64,000 bases of DNA from Aureisphaera sp963669405. GTDB taxonomy: Bacteria > Bacteroidota > Bacteroidia > Flavobacteriales > Flavobacteriaceae. This document shows positions 15,971 to 23,401 of the stretch, piece by piece. The position numbers and the translations under genes are program-made. Location of the stretch: positions 62,001 through 126,000 of the forward strand of contig CAXXHF010000003.1 of NCBI GenBank assembly GCA_963669405.2. Reading direction: 5' to 3'. The number at the start of each line of letters is the position of its first letter. The stretch's first letter is position 1. The notes under the pieces are model-generated. The model had not been told where the DNA came from. It did no database searches and saw nothing but the letters and a program-made list of their open reading frames with translations.

Positions 15971-18160
15971 ATGCAACCAAAAATGACACTTACACAAAAA
16001 CCAAATCTCCTTTCTATTCTAATAACCTTATTAACCATATTTGTGGTCAATACTGCTTTTGCCCAAACCGAAATTTCCGGTACGGTGCTTCGAAAGGATG
16101 GTACCCCAATTTTAGGGGCAAATGTATATCTGGATGGAACCTATGATGGTGCCTCTACAGATGCCAATGGTACATTTTCGTTTACAACCGAAGAAACCGG
16201 GGTACAGACCCTTGTGATTTCTTATGTAACCTACGAACCATTTATGATGGCTGCAGACGTAACGCAGTTAAAAGGCATAGCAATTACGTTAAAGGAAGAT
16301 GTGAATTCATTGGATACCGTAGTTATTTCGGCAGGTACTTTAGAAGCTGGCGATAATAGTAAGGTTTCTGTACTAAAACCTTTAGATGTGGTTACTACAG
16401 CTAGTGCGTTGGGTGATTTTGTAGGGGCTTTGCAAACTTTACCTGGAACCACAACTGTTGCAGAAGATGGACGTCTTTTTGTCCGCGGTGGAGATGCTGG
16501 GGAAACCCAGATCTTTATAGATGGTATCCGCGTATTTACCCCTTATACACCTACTACCAATAATATTCCGACAAGGGGAAGATATAGCCCGTTTTTGTTT
16601 GATGGGATTACCTTTTCTACGGGAGGGTATTCTGCTGAATATGGACAAGCATTGTCTTCGGTTTTGCTTTTAAATACCATAGACGAACCTGATCAAGAGA
16701 AAACCGATATTGCTGCTATGAGTGTTGGTGGGGCATTGGGTAATACCCAGAAATGGGACAAGAGCTCTTTAAGCTTCAATGCCAGTTATATCAATTTGGC
16801 TCCATACATCGCTGCATTTCCAGATAGAAATGATTGGGAAAAACCTTTTGAAGCCTATGCAGGGGAAACGGTTTTTCGTAGAAAATTCGATAAAGGTTTA
16901 TTTAAATTATATGCAGCTTTTGATGGAACCAATTTTGAATTGACTCAAGAAGACATAGATCTACCAGATGGACTGAACTTTAACCTAAAAAACAACAACT
17001 TTTACACCAATGCCAGTTATAGTGGTGAATTGGGAAATGATTGGAAAATTCATGGAGGAGGTAGTTTTACCCATAGTAAGAATGATATTGGAGTGATAGA
17101 TAGCGATATTAAAGACACCGAAAACTCGGCACATTTCAAGCTGAAACTACGTAAGCGTTTTAACAATCAATTTAAACTGAGCGTAGGTGCAGAGCAGTTT
17201 TTTACAGATTTTACAGAAGATTTCGAAAATCCATTTGCGCAGGCAAGTTATGGGTTCAATAATAATATTACTGCTGCTTTTACGGAGGCTGATATCATTT
17301 TCTCCAAGAAGTTTGCCATGAAATTGGGACTTCGAGGAGAATACGGTGAATTATTTGAAGAATTTACAGTTTCACCAAGAGCTTCTGTAGCATATAAGAC
17401 AGGAAAGGCGAGTCAGGTTTCTTTGGCATATGGTGATTTTTACCAACAGCCATTGAATAATATACTAAAGTTCAATCAAGATTTAGAAGCACAAAAAACA
17501 CAACACTATATCCTTAACTATCAATATTCTGCAAATAACCGAATATTCAGAGCAGAGGCATATAGAAAGGAATACAGTAGTTTGATTACTTATGATACCC
17601 AAGATGCAAGCTTTGATAGCAGTTATACAAACAATGGCGATGGATATGCGCAAGGAATAGACATCTTTTGGAGAGATAACAACAGTATAAAGAATGTGGA
17701 CTACTGGATTAGTTACTCCTATTTGGATAGTGAACGTAAGTTTGCTAATTATCCGGAAAGTACACGCCCTCCATTTGCTAATACACATAACCTTTCAGTA
17801 GTGGCAAAGTGGTTTATAAGTGATTGGAAAAGTCAGATAGGGTTCAGTCATCAATATGGAAGTGGTCGTAAATACACCAATCCTAACATTCCAGGATTTC
17901 TTCAGGAACAAACCCGAGATTATAACAGTACTAGTGTAAACTGGGCATATCTCATTTCACAACAGAAAATACTCTATTTCTCTATAAATAATGTCTTTGG
18001 ATTCAACAACATAAATGGTTATCAGTATTCCAGCACGGCAGATGTTAACGGAAACTTCAACAGGAGGGCATTATTGCCTGCAGCAGATCAGTTCTTTTTT
18101 GTTGGGTTTTTCATGACAATTAGCGAGGATGGAAAAGACAATCAGTTAGATAACCTATAG
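15971..18160 (+). CDS. TonB-dependent outer-membrane receptor with N-terminal carboxypeptidase-like domain
   Basis: A 729-residue protein. A signal peptide ends near AFAQ (about residue 31); a second ATG at 15983 is an equally possible start. Residues 32-115 form a carboxypeptidase D regulatory-like beta domain (ISGTVLRKDGTPILGANVYL). A plug domain follows (LQTLPGTTTVAEDGRLFVRG, then FIDGIRVF), and the rest is a beta barrel rich in aromatic, alternating segments. It lacks a SusD partner, so a SusC-type polysaccharide locus is unlikely. The ligand is unknown. It lies downstream of operator O1 and opens the gene run leading to the LytTR two-component system. Confidence 0.88.
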   Translation: MQPKMTLTQKPNLLSILITLLTIFVVNTAFAQTEISGTVLRKDGTPILGANVYLDGTYDGASTDANGTFSFTTEETGVQTLVISYVTYEPFMMAADVTQLKGIAITLKEDVNSLDTVVISAGTLEAGDNSKVSVLKPLDVVTTASALGDFVGALQTLPGTTTVAEDGRLFVRGGDAGETQIFIDGIRVFTPYTPTTNNIPTRGRYSPFLFDGITFSTGGYSAEYGQALSSVLLLNTIDEPDQEKTDIAAMSVGGALGNTQKWDKSSLSFNASYINLAPYIAAFPDRNDWEKPFEAYAGETVFRRKFDKGLFKLYAAFDGTNFELTQEDIDLPDGLNFNLKNNNFYTNASYSGELGNDWKIHGGGSFTHSKNDIGVIDSDIKDTENSAHFKLKLRKRFNNQFKLSVGAEQFFTDFTEDFENPFAQASYGFNNNITAAFTEADIIFSKKFAMKLGLRGEYGELFEEFTVSPRASVAYKTGKASQVSLAYGDFYQQPLNNILKFNQDLEAQKTQHYILNYQYSANNRIFRAEAYRKEYSSLITYDTQDASFDSSYTNNGDGYAQGIDIFWRDNNSIKNVDYWISYSYLDSERKFANYPESTRPPFANTHNLSVVAKWFISDWKSQIGFSHQYGSGRKYTNPNIPGFLQEQTRDYNSTSVNWAYLISQQKILYFSINNVFGFNNINGYQYSSTADVNGNFNRRALLPAADQFFFVGFFMTISEDGKDNQLDNL

Positions 18161-18164
18161 GATG

Positions 18165-18194
18165 ACAATTCAGGCTCTATTTTCTACAGTTCGG
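18165..18194 (+). promoter_or_regulatory. Putative LytTR operator O2 (two half-sites, 21-bp pitch)
   Basis: ACAATTCAG at 18165-18173 and ACAGTTCGG at 18186-18194 are the same two half-sites as in O1, in reversed order, again with exactly 12 bp between. It starts five bases after the TonB-receptor stop and lies 67 bp before the DUF2141 start. No clear TAnnTTTG box follows, so the site might act with an atypical promoter. Confidence 0.7.
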
Positions 18195-18260
18195 TAGTTT
18201 TCTTTTCGAATACCACTCATATAGATGGAATTTTGAATCACTAATGTAAATCTAAATTAT

Positions 18261-18674
18261 ATGCATACCGTACTAACTTATTTAGCATTGTTGATCGCCG
18301 GGATGGTGGCACAGGCTCAGAATACGATAGAAGTGACCATTACGAAATTTAAGAATGATGATGGAAAGGTAATGGTTGGACTTTACAATGACCGAGGAGC
18401 GTGGCTGGATAGCACCTATAAATCACTTTCTTCTGAAATTGAAAACAAAGAGGCCACAGTAATCTTTACTGATATACCAGATGGTACGTATGCTATTTCC
18501 TGCTACCATGATGAAGATAGTGATGGACAGCTCAATATGTTTATGGGTATGGTTCCTTCAGAACCTTATGGCTGCTCCAATGGTGCCCGTGGATTTTTTG
18601 GACCACCAAAGTGGGAAGATGCCCATTTTGAAGTAAGTGAACAAGAAACCCGAAAACTGGATATTAGACTATAA
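18261..18674 (+). CDS. DUF2141 domain exported protein
   Basis: A 137-residue protein with a signal peptide of about 20 residues ending AQAQ. The mature part is a beta-rich DUF2141 domain with VTITKFKNDDGKVMVGLYND, FTDIPDGTYAISCYHDEDSD and a GCSNGARGFFGPPKWEDA segment. The acidic HDEDSDGQLN stretch is a typical feature. DUF2141 proteins are secreted or periplasmic and of unknown function. Operator O2 lies upstream, and a tiny membrane protein follows 21 bp after the stop, so it likely heads an operon running into the kinase gene. Confidence 0.85.
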   Translation: MHTVLTYLALLIAGMVAQAQNTIEVTITKFKNDDGKVMVGLYNDRGAWLDSTYKSLSSEIENKEATVIFTDIPDGTYAISCYHDEDSDGQLNMFMGMVPSEPYGCSNGARGFFGPPKWEDAHFEVSEQETRKLDIRL

Positions 18675-18695
18675 AAACCTTTTAAAATAGAAATT

Positions 18696-18809
18696 ATGTT
18701 AGGAATTATTTTACGATTGCTGGGAAGGGATAAGCACATTAAAGCGCTTACTTTTTTCTTTATTTCATTACTCTTAATGGGAATTGGAATGCAAGTCTTT
18801 TTATCTTAA
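18696..18809 (+). CDS. 37-residue single-pass membrane protein
   Basis: An ATG at 18696 opens a 37-codon frame ending at TAA 18807-18809. The product begins MLGIILRLLGRDKHIKALTF, with a basic stretch (RLLGRDKHIK) and then one hydrophobic helix (LTFFFISLLLMGIGMQVFL). It sits in the gap between the DUF2141 gene and the TPR-like gene, both on the same strand, with an A-rich stretch upstream. The helix is long enough to span the membrane, with the positive residues inside. I do not recognise a family. Its place in a signalling operon makes it a plausible small regulator, but this is inference. Confidence 0.5.
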   Translation: MLGIILRLLGRDKHIKALTFFFISLLLMGIGMQVFLS

Positions 18810-18845
18810 TTATTCTATAAACACTAAATAACTTAAATTGTCATC

Positions 18846-19475
18846 ATGAAAAAATTACTCCTTATTGCTATTGCACTTTTGTCATTTACTGCCATTGGGC
18901 AAACTAAATATGAAAAAGGAATGACTAAGGCGTTCGACCTATGGAAGAATAGTAAGCCGTGGGAAGCTGCCAATTTGTTTGAAAGGATAGCACAAGCAGA
19001 ACCTGATAATTGGTTACCTCCGTTTTATGTAGCTCAGGTAAATATTTTTAATAGTTTCAATGAAAAAGATGAAGCTAAACTAACTGCTCAGTTAAAGAAA
19101 GCACAGGATTTTTTGAACGATGCCAAAGCCATCTCCAAAGAAAACCCAGAAATTATTGTTGCGCAAGCGCAGTTGTACACTGCTTGGGTTGCTTATGATG
19201 GGCAGCGTTATGGTATGACGTATGCTCAGAAAATTGCACAATTGTACAATGAAGCCTACCAATTAGAGCCTTCCAATCCTAGAGTTGCTTTTGGTAAAGT
19301 AGAATGGGATTTGGGAACAGCAAGGTTCTTTGGTCAGGATACCACCGAATTTTGTGATGACTTGGCGGCTGCGGTTGCTTTATTCGATACCTACGAATCT
19401 AAAGGACAATTTCACCCACAAGGTGGAGGTGATTACGCCAAGCAATCTTTGGCACAAAACTGTAAAAAAGAATAA
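18846..19475 (+). CDS. Exported TPR-like protein
   Basis: A 209-residue protein with a signal peptide (MKKLLLIAIALLSFTAIGQ). The mature part is helical with TPR-like segments: KAFDLWKNSKPWEAANLFER, AEPDNWLPPFYVAQVNI and YNEAYQLEPSNPRVAFGKV. No catalytic motif is visible. The next gene, the sensor kinase, starts at the base right after its stop, so the two are tightly coupled. A periplasmic scaffold or sensor role is possible. I do not assign a substrate. Confidence 0.7.
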   Translation: MKKLLLIAIALLSFTAIGQTKYEKGMTKAFDLWKNSKPWEAANLFERIAQAEPDNWLPPFYVAQVNIFNSFNEKDEAKLTAQLKKAQDFLNDAKAISKENPEIIVAQAQLYTAWVAYDGQRYGMTYAQKIAQLYNEAYQLEPSNPRVAFGKVEWDLGTARFFGQDTTEFCDDLAAAVALFDTYESKGQFHPQGGGDYAKQSLAQNCKKE

Positions 19476-20807
19476 ATGAAATTCCTGAAAGAATTTGGTA
19501 GAGCCTTTTCTGTTGGTGTCCTCGTCTTTTTGGTGATAGGACTTGTTCAATATTTGAATGGCAATGTGATTACAGATAGAGAACGGTTATTTACCTACTT
19601 TGTCTACAATCAGTTGTATTCAGTAATGCTCTACCTGACCAATGTATATTTCTTTCGGTTTTTGTGGAAACGATATGGTCCAAAACTATTTACTTTCAGG
19701 ATTTTCTTACGTGGTTTTTTAGGTGTTATTCTGGTTACCATAGCAGCGCTGGTTTTACTTAGGGTTATCACTGAAATTGTGATTGAAGGACAGGTGCTTT
19801 CAGACTTCATAGCAGAACAGAGTTGGGAGTCTTATTACATTTCCTTTGTTATTTCTATTGTAATTACTGTGATTTTTTATTCGGTTTTCTATTACCGTTT
19901 TAAGCAGGATCATAAAGTAAAGGAACAAAAAATCATTGCGAAGACTGCTTCTGCACAGTTTGATGCCCTTAAGAATCAATTAGACCCCCATTTCCTCTTC
20001 AATAGTCTTAATGTCCTTACCAGCCTTATCGAAGAAAATCCAGAGGCTGCTACGCGTTTTACCACGTCACTTTCTAAGGTGTATCGTTATGTTCTGGAAC
20101 AGAAGAATAAAGAATTGGTTACTGTAGAGGAGGAACTGAAGTTTGCCAAAATCTACATGTCATTGATTAAGATGCGATTTGAAGATAGTATTGTATTCAC
20201 CCTACCAGAGAAAGTAAGCAACCCAGAGGCAAGGGTAGTACCACTTTCCCTTCAATTATTGTTGGAAAACGCCGTAAAACACAATCAAGTAACTCCTTCC
20301 AAGAAACTATATATTTCTATAGTTGAGCAGAACGGTAATTTGTTGGTTAAGAATAACATTCAGCCCAAAAAGGTTGTGAAGGAGAGTAGTGGAGTTGGGC
20401 TTCAAAACATTCGCCAGCGTTATTATTTGGTTACAGATCGTCCTGTAGATATTAAGCAGGATACCAAGGAGTTTTCAGTATCCATCCCGTTGTTAACTAA
20501 AAATGTGTCACGCGTTAAACCAACTCAGGAGACTTACATTTCAGCAAAAAAATATGATCGGGCCAAAAAGAAAGTCGAAGACCTGAAAGGGTTCTATATC
20601 CACTTTTGTATTTATCTTATTATGGTACCGGTGTTCATTTACTTAAACTTCATTAGCACAGGTTTTCCTTGGGCTCTTTTCCCTATTATAGGATGGGGAG
20701 CTGGTGTGGGCGGTCATGCCATGGAAGTCTTTGGTTATAACCCGCTTTTGGGGAAAAGCTGGGAAGAACGAAAGATCAAGGAGCTCATGGATAAAGACCG
20801 TAGGTAA
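19476..20807 (+). CDS. LytS-type sensor histidine kinase with C-terminal fused 2TM domain
   Basis: A 443-residue membrane kinase. Four hydrophobic segments cover residues 10-140. The His_kinase domain has QLDPHFLFNSLN, with the phospho-acceptor His172. The ATP-binding region has LLLENAVKHN (N-box) and SGVGLQNIRQRY (G-box). Residues 357-443 are an added 2TM domain: YDRAKKKVEDLKGFYIH, two hydrophobic helices and WEERKIKELMDKDRR. This domain is homologous to the four stand-alone 2TM proteins encoded directly downstream. LytS-type kinases pair with LytTR regulators, and one is encoded at 22281. The stimulus is unknown. The fusion suggests that 2TM domains mediate interaction between kinase and array. 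Confidence 0.9.
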   Translation: MKFLKEFGRAFSVGVLVFLVIGLVQYLNGNVITDRERLFTYFVYNQLYSVMLYLTNVYFFRFLWKRYGPKLFTFRIFLRGFLGVILVTIAALVLLRVITEIVIEGQVLSDFIAEQSWESYYISFVISIVITVIFYSVFYYRFKQDHKVKEQKIIAKTASAQFDALKNQLDPHFLFNSLNVLTSLIEENPEAATRFTTSLSKVYRYVLEQKNKELVTVEEELKFAKIYMSLIKMRFEDSIVFTLPEKVSNPEARVVPLSLQLLLENAVKHNQVTPSKKLYISIVEQNGNLLVKNNIQPKKVVKESSGVGLQNIRQRYYLVTDRPVDIKQDTKEFSVSIPLLTKNVSRVKPTQETYISAKKYDRAKKKVEDLKGFYIHFCIYLIMVPVFIYLNFISTGFPWALFPIIGWGAGVGGHAMEVFGYNPLLGKSWEERKIKELMDKDRR

Positions 20808-20817
20808 TCACAGGGCT

Positions 20818-20847
20818 ACGGTTCATCGTAAACATTCTACAGTTCGG
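20818..20847 (+). promoter_or_regulatory. Putative LytTR operator O3 (two half-sites, 21-bp pitch)
   Basis: ACGGTTCAT at 20818-20826 and ACAGTTCGG at 20839-20847 repeat with 12 bp between, as in O1 and O2. It sits between the kinase stop and the first 2TM gene at 20919. A TACTTTTA box at 20881-20888 resembles a -7 element. This implies separate control of the 2TM array and the regulator. Confidence 0.7.
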
Positions 20848-20918
20848 TTCATTTCATTGTTACAAAATCACCCTTCGTACTACTTTTATAGTGTAATTAA
20901 AAAACAACACTATTAATC

Positions 20919-21218
20919 ATGAAACTTTTAGAAAATAACCAACAGGAAAGATATTTAAGAGCCAAGAAACAGGTTGAGGAAATGAAAGGCTTTTATACCC
21001 ACCTTATGATTTACATCATTTTTGTGTTTATCTTTATTTGGATAAATGTAAAGACGACCTCTTTTCCTTGGGCCATTTTCCCAATAGTAGGTTGGGGATT
21101 TGGAATTCTGGGACATGCTGCCCATACTTTTAACTTCTTCCCATTTTTAGGAAGAAACTGGGAAGAACGAAAGATCAAGGAGCTCATGGATAAAGAAGAA
21201 TCCTCTTTAAAATGGTAG
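20919..21218 (+). CDS. 2TM domain protein 1
   Basis: A 99-residue protein made of one 2TM domain. The N-terminal amphipathic segment is RYLRAKKQVEEMKGFYTHLM, followed by a hydrophobic helix, a short linker (NVKTTSFPWA), a second helix (IFPIVGWGFGILGHAAHTF) and the C-terminal WEERKIKELMDKEES motif ending in SLKW. It is closest to the 2TM domain fused to the kinase (both have TSFPWAIFPI-like linkers), so the kinase may have gained it from this array or the reverse. It is the first gene after operator O3. The biochemical function of 2TM domains is not known. Confidence 0.85.
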   Translation: MKLLENNQQERYLRAKKQVEEMKGFYTHLMIYIIFVFIFIWINVKTTSFPWAIFPIVGWGFGILGHAAHTFNFFPFLGRNWEERKIKELMDKEESSLKW

Positions 21219-21553
21219 ATCAATTAAAAAACAGCCTTGTTATGGATAACGACAATAAAGAAAATAAATACCTACGTGCCAAGGAGCAGGTAGCAGAGAT
21301 CAAGAAGTTCTATACCAGCTTGATGTTCTATGTCGTGTTTATAGGATTTCTTGCTTATCTGAACTATTATTCCAATCAATGGAGGTATATGTGGTTCCTT
21401 TGGGCCGCGATGGGGTGGGGAATAGGATTGGTATTTCAAGCTGCCAAAGCCTTTAGATGGACTCCATTTATGAACAAAGACTGGGAAGATAGAAAGATAC
21501 AGGAGTTTATGGAGAAGGATGAAGAAAAGGAAAATAATAACCGATGGAGCTAA
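21212..21553 (+). CDS. 2TM domain protein 2
   Basis: A 113-residue 2TM protein. Its ATG overlaps the end of the previous gene by seven bases; an alternative ATG at 21242 (MDNDNKENKYLRAKEQ) avoids the overlap and fits the family length better. The core reads KYLRAKEQVAEIKKFYTSLM, two helices, then WEDRKIQEFMEKDEEK and a terminal NNRWS. The linker (YYSNQWRYMW) differs from that of protein 1. Overlapping genes suggest coupled translation and a fixed ratio among the array products. Confidence 0.85.
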   Translation: MVDQLKNSLVMDNDNKENKYLRAKEQVAEIKKFYTSLMFYVVFIGFLAYLNYYSNQWRYMWFLWAAMGWGIGLVFQAAKAFRWTPFMNKDWEDRKIQEFMEKDEEKENNNRWS

Positions 21554-21906
21554 TAGAAAAAACTATGGAACCCAATGCTTACAACAAATATGATCGTGCC
21601 AAAAAAAAGGTAAAGGAAATAAAGAGTTTTTATAACCACATTTTAATCTTTGTTATGATTAATGTGTCCCTATATGTTGTACGATTTTATGTCTTTCCTA
21701 AAATTGGTTTTGTGAGTGATGAAGAGGGATTCAATAATTGGTTGAATTGGAACACCTTCCTGATGCCCTTATTTTGGGCTGTGGGAATTACCATTCACGG
21801 TATATGGGTCTTTAGGCATAAGTTTATACCTGTGAAGAAATGGGAAGAACGTAAGATCCAGGAATTTATGGACAAAGAAGAACAAGAAACACAACGATGG
21901 AAGTAA
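21544..21906 (+). CDS. 2TM domain protein 3
   Basis: A 120-residue 2TM protein overlapping the previous gene by 10 bases. It has the N-terminal KYDRAKKKVKEIKSFYNHIL segment, two hydrophobic helices, an unusually long acidic linker between them (FVSDEEGFNNWLNWN), the motif WEERKIQEFMDKEEQ and a terminal TQRWK. The longer linker may project beyond the membrane. An in-frame ATG at 21565 (MEPNAYNKYDRA) is an alternative start. The function is unknown beyond membership of the array. Confidence 0.85.
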   Translation: MELIEKTMEPNAYNKYDRAKKKVKEIKSFYNHILIFVMINVSLYVVRFYVFPKIGFVSDEEGFNNWLNWNTFLMPLFWAVGITIHGIWVFRHKFIPVKKWEERKIQEFMDKEEQETQRWK

Positions 21907-22250
21907 TACCTAATAAAATGGAACATTTTGACAAAGACAAATACGAACGCGCTAAGAAACAGATGGAGGAGATCAAAGGTTTCTATACCCACTTGGTGGT
22001 GTATTTATTGATCAACATTACTCTTTTTTTGGTGAATATAGGACTATTTAATAAAGGTTGGATGGGTGTAGAATTCCCTGGCTGGGCTATTTTGTCGACA
22101 CCTTTTTTCTGGGGAATTGGTTTATTGGCTCATGGACTGTATGTTTTTCAGTATAAGTTCCGGGTCTTTAAAGACTGGGAAGAACGTAAGATCAAGGAAT
22201 ATATGGAAGAGGAAGAAGAGGAACTCAAAAACACTTCCCGCTGGGATTAA
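21897..22250 (+). CDS. 2TM domain protein 4
   Basis: A 117-residue 2TM protein, last of the four, overlapping gene 3 by 10 bases. The N-terminal segment is KYERAKKQMEEIKGFYTHLV. Two helices follow, joined by NKGWMGVEFPGWAI, then WEERKIKEYMEEEEEEL and a terminal SRWD. A start at 21918 (MEHFDKDKYERA) is also possible. The C-terminal Trp found near the very end of all four stand-alone proteins is absent from the kinase copy. Thirty bases separate its stop from the regulator start. Confidence 0.85.
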   Translation: MEVIPNKMEHFDKDKYERAKKQMEEIKGFYTHLVVYLLINITLFLVNIGLFNKGWMGVEFPGWAILSTPFFWGIGLLAHGLYVFQYKFRVFKDWEERKIKEYMEEEEEELKNTSRWD

Positions 22251-22254
22251 TGTA

Positions 22255-22262
22255 TAATTTTG
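22255..22262 (+). promoter_or_regulatory. Possible internal -7 box (TAATTTTG) before the LytTR regulator
   Basis: TAATTTTG at 22255-22262 fits TAnnTTTG, lies just after the stop of the last 2TM gene and 18 bp before the regulator ATG. No TTG is found at a suitable upstream spacing, so support is weak. If real, it would let the regulator be made apart from the array. Confidence 0.3.
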
Positions 22263-22280
22263 CCTTATAAATAGCCTTAC

Positions 22281-23036
22281 ATGAATATAATCATCATAGA
22301 AGACGAAAAACCTTCTGCACGTAGATTGCAACGAATGTTGGAACGCCAAAATGTCGAAGTAGATACCATGCTACACAGCGTAGAGGAATCTATAGAATGG
22401 TTTGCCAACAATCCACATCCAGACCTTATTTTTTTGGACATCCAATTGAGTGATGGACTGTCCTTCGAAATTTTTGATGAGGTGGAGGTAAGCAGTGCTA
22501 TTATTTTTACCACAGCGTTTGATGAGTATGCTTTACAAGCCTTTAAACTGAACAGTATTGATTACTTGCTGAAACCTATAGATGAAGAAGAATTGGAAAC
22601 CGCAGTAGGGAAATACAAAGCACGGGCACCACAAAAACAGAATGTACAACTCAACTTTGAGGATATCAAGAAACTCCTCACCAATCCCGTAGAGCGTGAA
22701 TACAAAAAACGGTTTACCACCAAGATTGGTCAGCATATTAAAATGATTCCTGTAGATGAGATAGAATGTTTTTATTCTGAGAACAAGGGAACCTATGCCC
22801 ATACCAAAGATGGAAGGGATTATCTGTTGGATACGACCTTAGAACATTTGGAAGGGGAGATCTCACCCGAAGTATTTTTTCGAATCAACCGCAAGTTTTA
22901 TGTAAATATCAATGCCATTAGGGACATTATTAGCTATACCAACAGTAGATTGCAACTAAAGCTCAATTCCTACAAAGAACAAGAAGTCGTTGTAGCTAGG
23001 GAGAGGGTCAAAGACTTTAAATTGTGGTTGGAGTAA
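22281..23036 (+). CDS. LytTR-family response regulator
   Basis: A 251-residue two-domain regulator. The receiver domain (residues 1-120) has acidic residues in IIEDEK, phospho-acceptor Asp53 in IFLDIQLSDG, a Thr in IFTTAFDEYA and Lys98 in DYLLKPI. The LytTR DNA-binding domain (about 145-250) shows IGQHIKMIPVDEIECFYSEN, FFRINRKFYVNINAI and the closing VVARERVKDFKLWL. LytTR proteins bind pairs of roughly 9-bp direct repeats, which matches O1-O3 in the same locus. The cognate kinase is most likely the LytS-type protein encoded at 19476. It closes the locus; the next genes are on the other strand. Confidence 0.93.
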   Translation: MNIIIIEDEKPSARRLQRMLERQNVEVDTMLHSVEESIEWFANNPHPDLIFLDIQLSDGLSFEIFDEVEVSSAIIFTTAFDEYALQAFKLNSIDYLLKPIDEEELETAVGKYKARAPQKQNVQLNFEDIKKLLTNPVEREYKKRFTTKIGQHIKMIPVDEIECFYSENKGTYAHTKDGRDYLLDTTLEHLEGEISPEVFFRINRKFYVNINAIRDIISYTNSRLQLKLNSYKEQEVVVARERVKDFKLWLE

Positions 23037-23048
23037 ACTAGCCTAATT

Positions 23049-23373
23049 CTATGTCAAACTGTGTAACAGTAGGAGTGTGATAAGAACCAAAGTAATTGCC
23101 ATCATAAGTAACCCATGGGTTTTCTTTCTTTTCCAATTCCAAATACCCAAAAGGACCATACAAAGAAATATCAAACCATAAATAAAGGCGAGACTACTGT
23201 AAAGTTCAGGTGTTTTATAGTAATAAGGAACTGGGCCTTCGGTTCCAAATGGATATTGAGAAATGTCCTTTTTCAATTGAAACTTTGTAAAACTCTGAAA
23301 AGCCCATTAGGGAAAAGATTCCATTAATGGGAATAATCAAGATGTTAAGAAAGTTAGAGAATGCAGGGTGCAT
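23049..23373 (-). pseudogene. Small multi-pass membrane protein, apparently frameshifted
   Basis: From an ATG at 23373 the minus strand encodes NMHPAFSNFLNILIIPINGI-like hydrophobic sequence up to MGF, then reaches a stop in its own frame. Dropping one T in the CTTTTC run near 23304 joins it to a second frame (QSFTKFQLKKDISQYPFG, then two more helices, FIYGLIFLCMVLLGIW and AITLVLITLLLLHSL) ending at 23049. The joined product would be about 108 residues with three membrane helices. The downstream part alone is open from an ATG at 23276 (75 residues). Either a degraded gene, a sequencing error, or two independent frames. I recognise no family. Confidence 0.4.
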
Positions 23374-23401
23374 ATTTACTATTTGGTAGATTGATCCAAA
23401 A

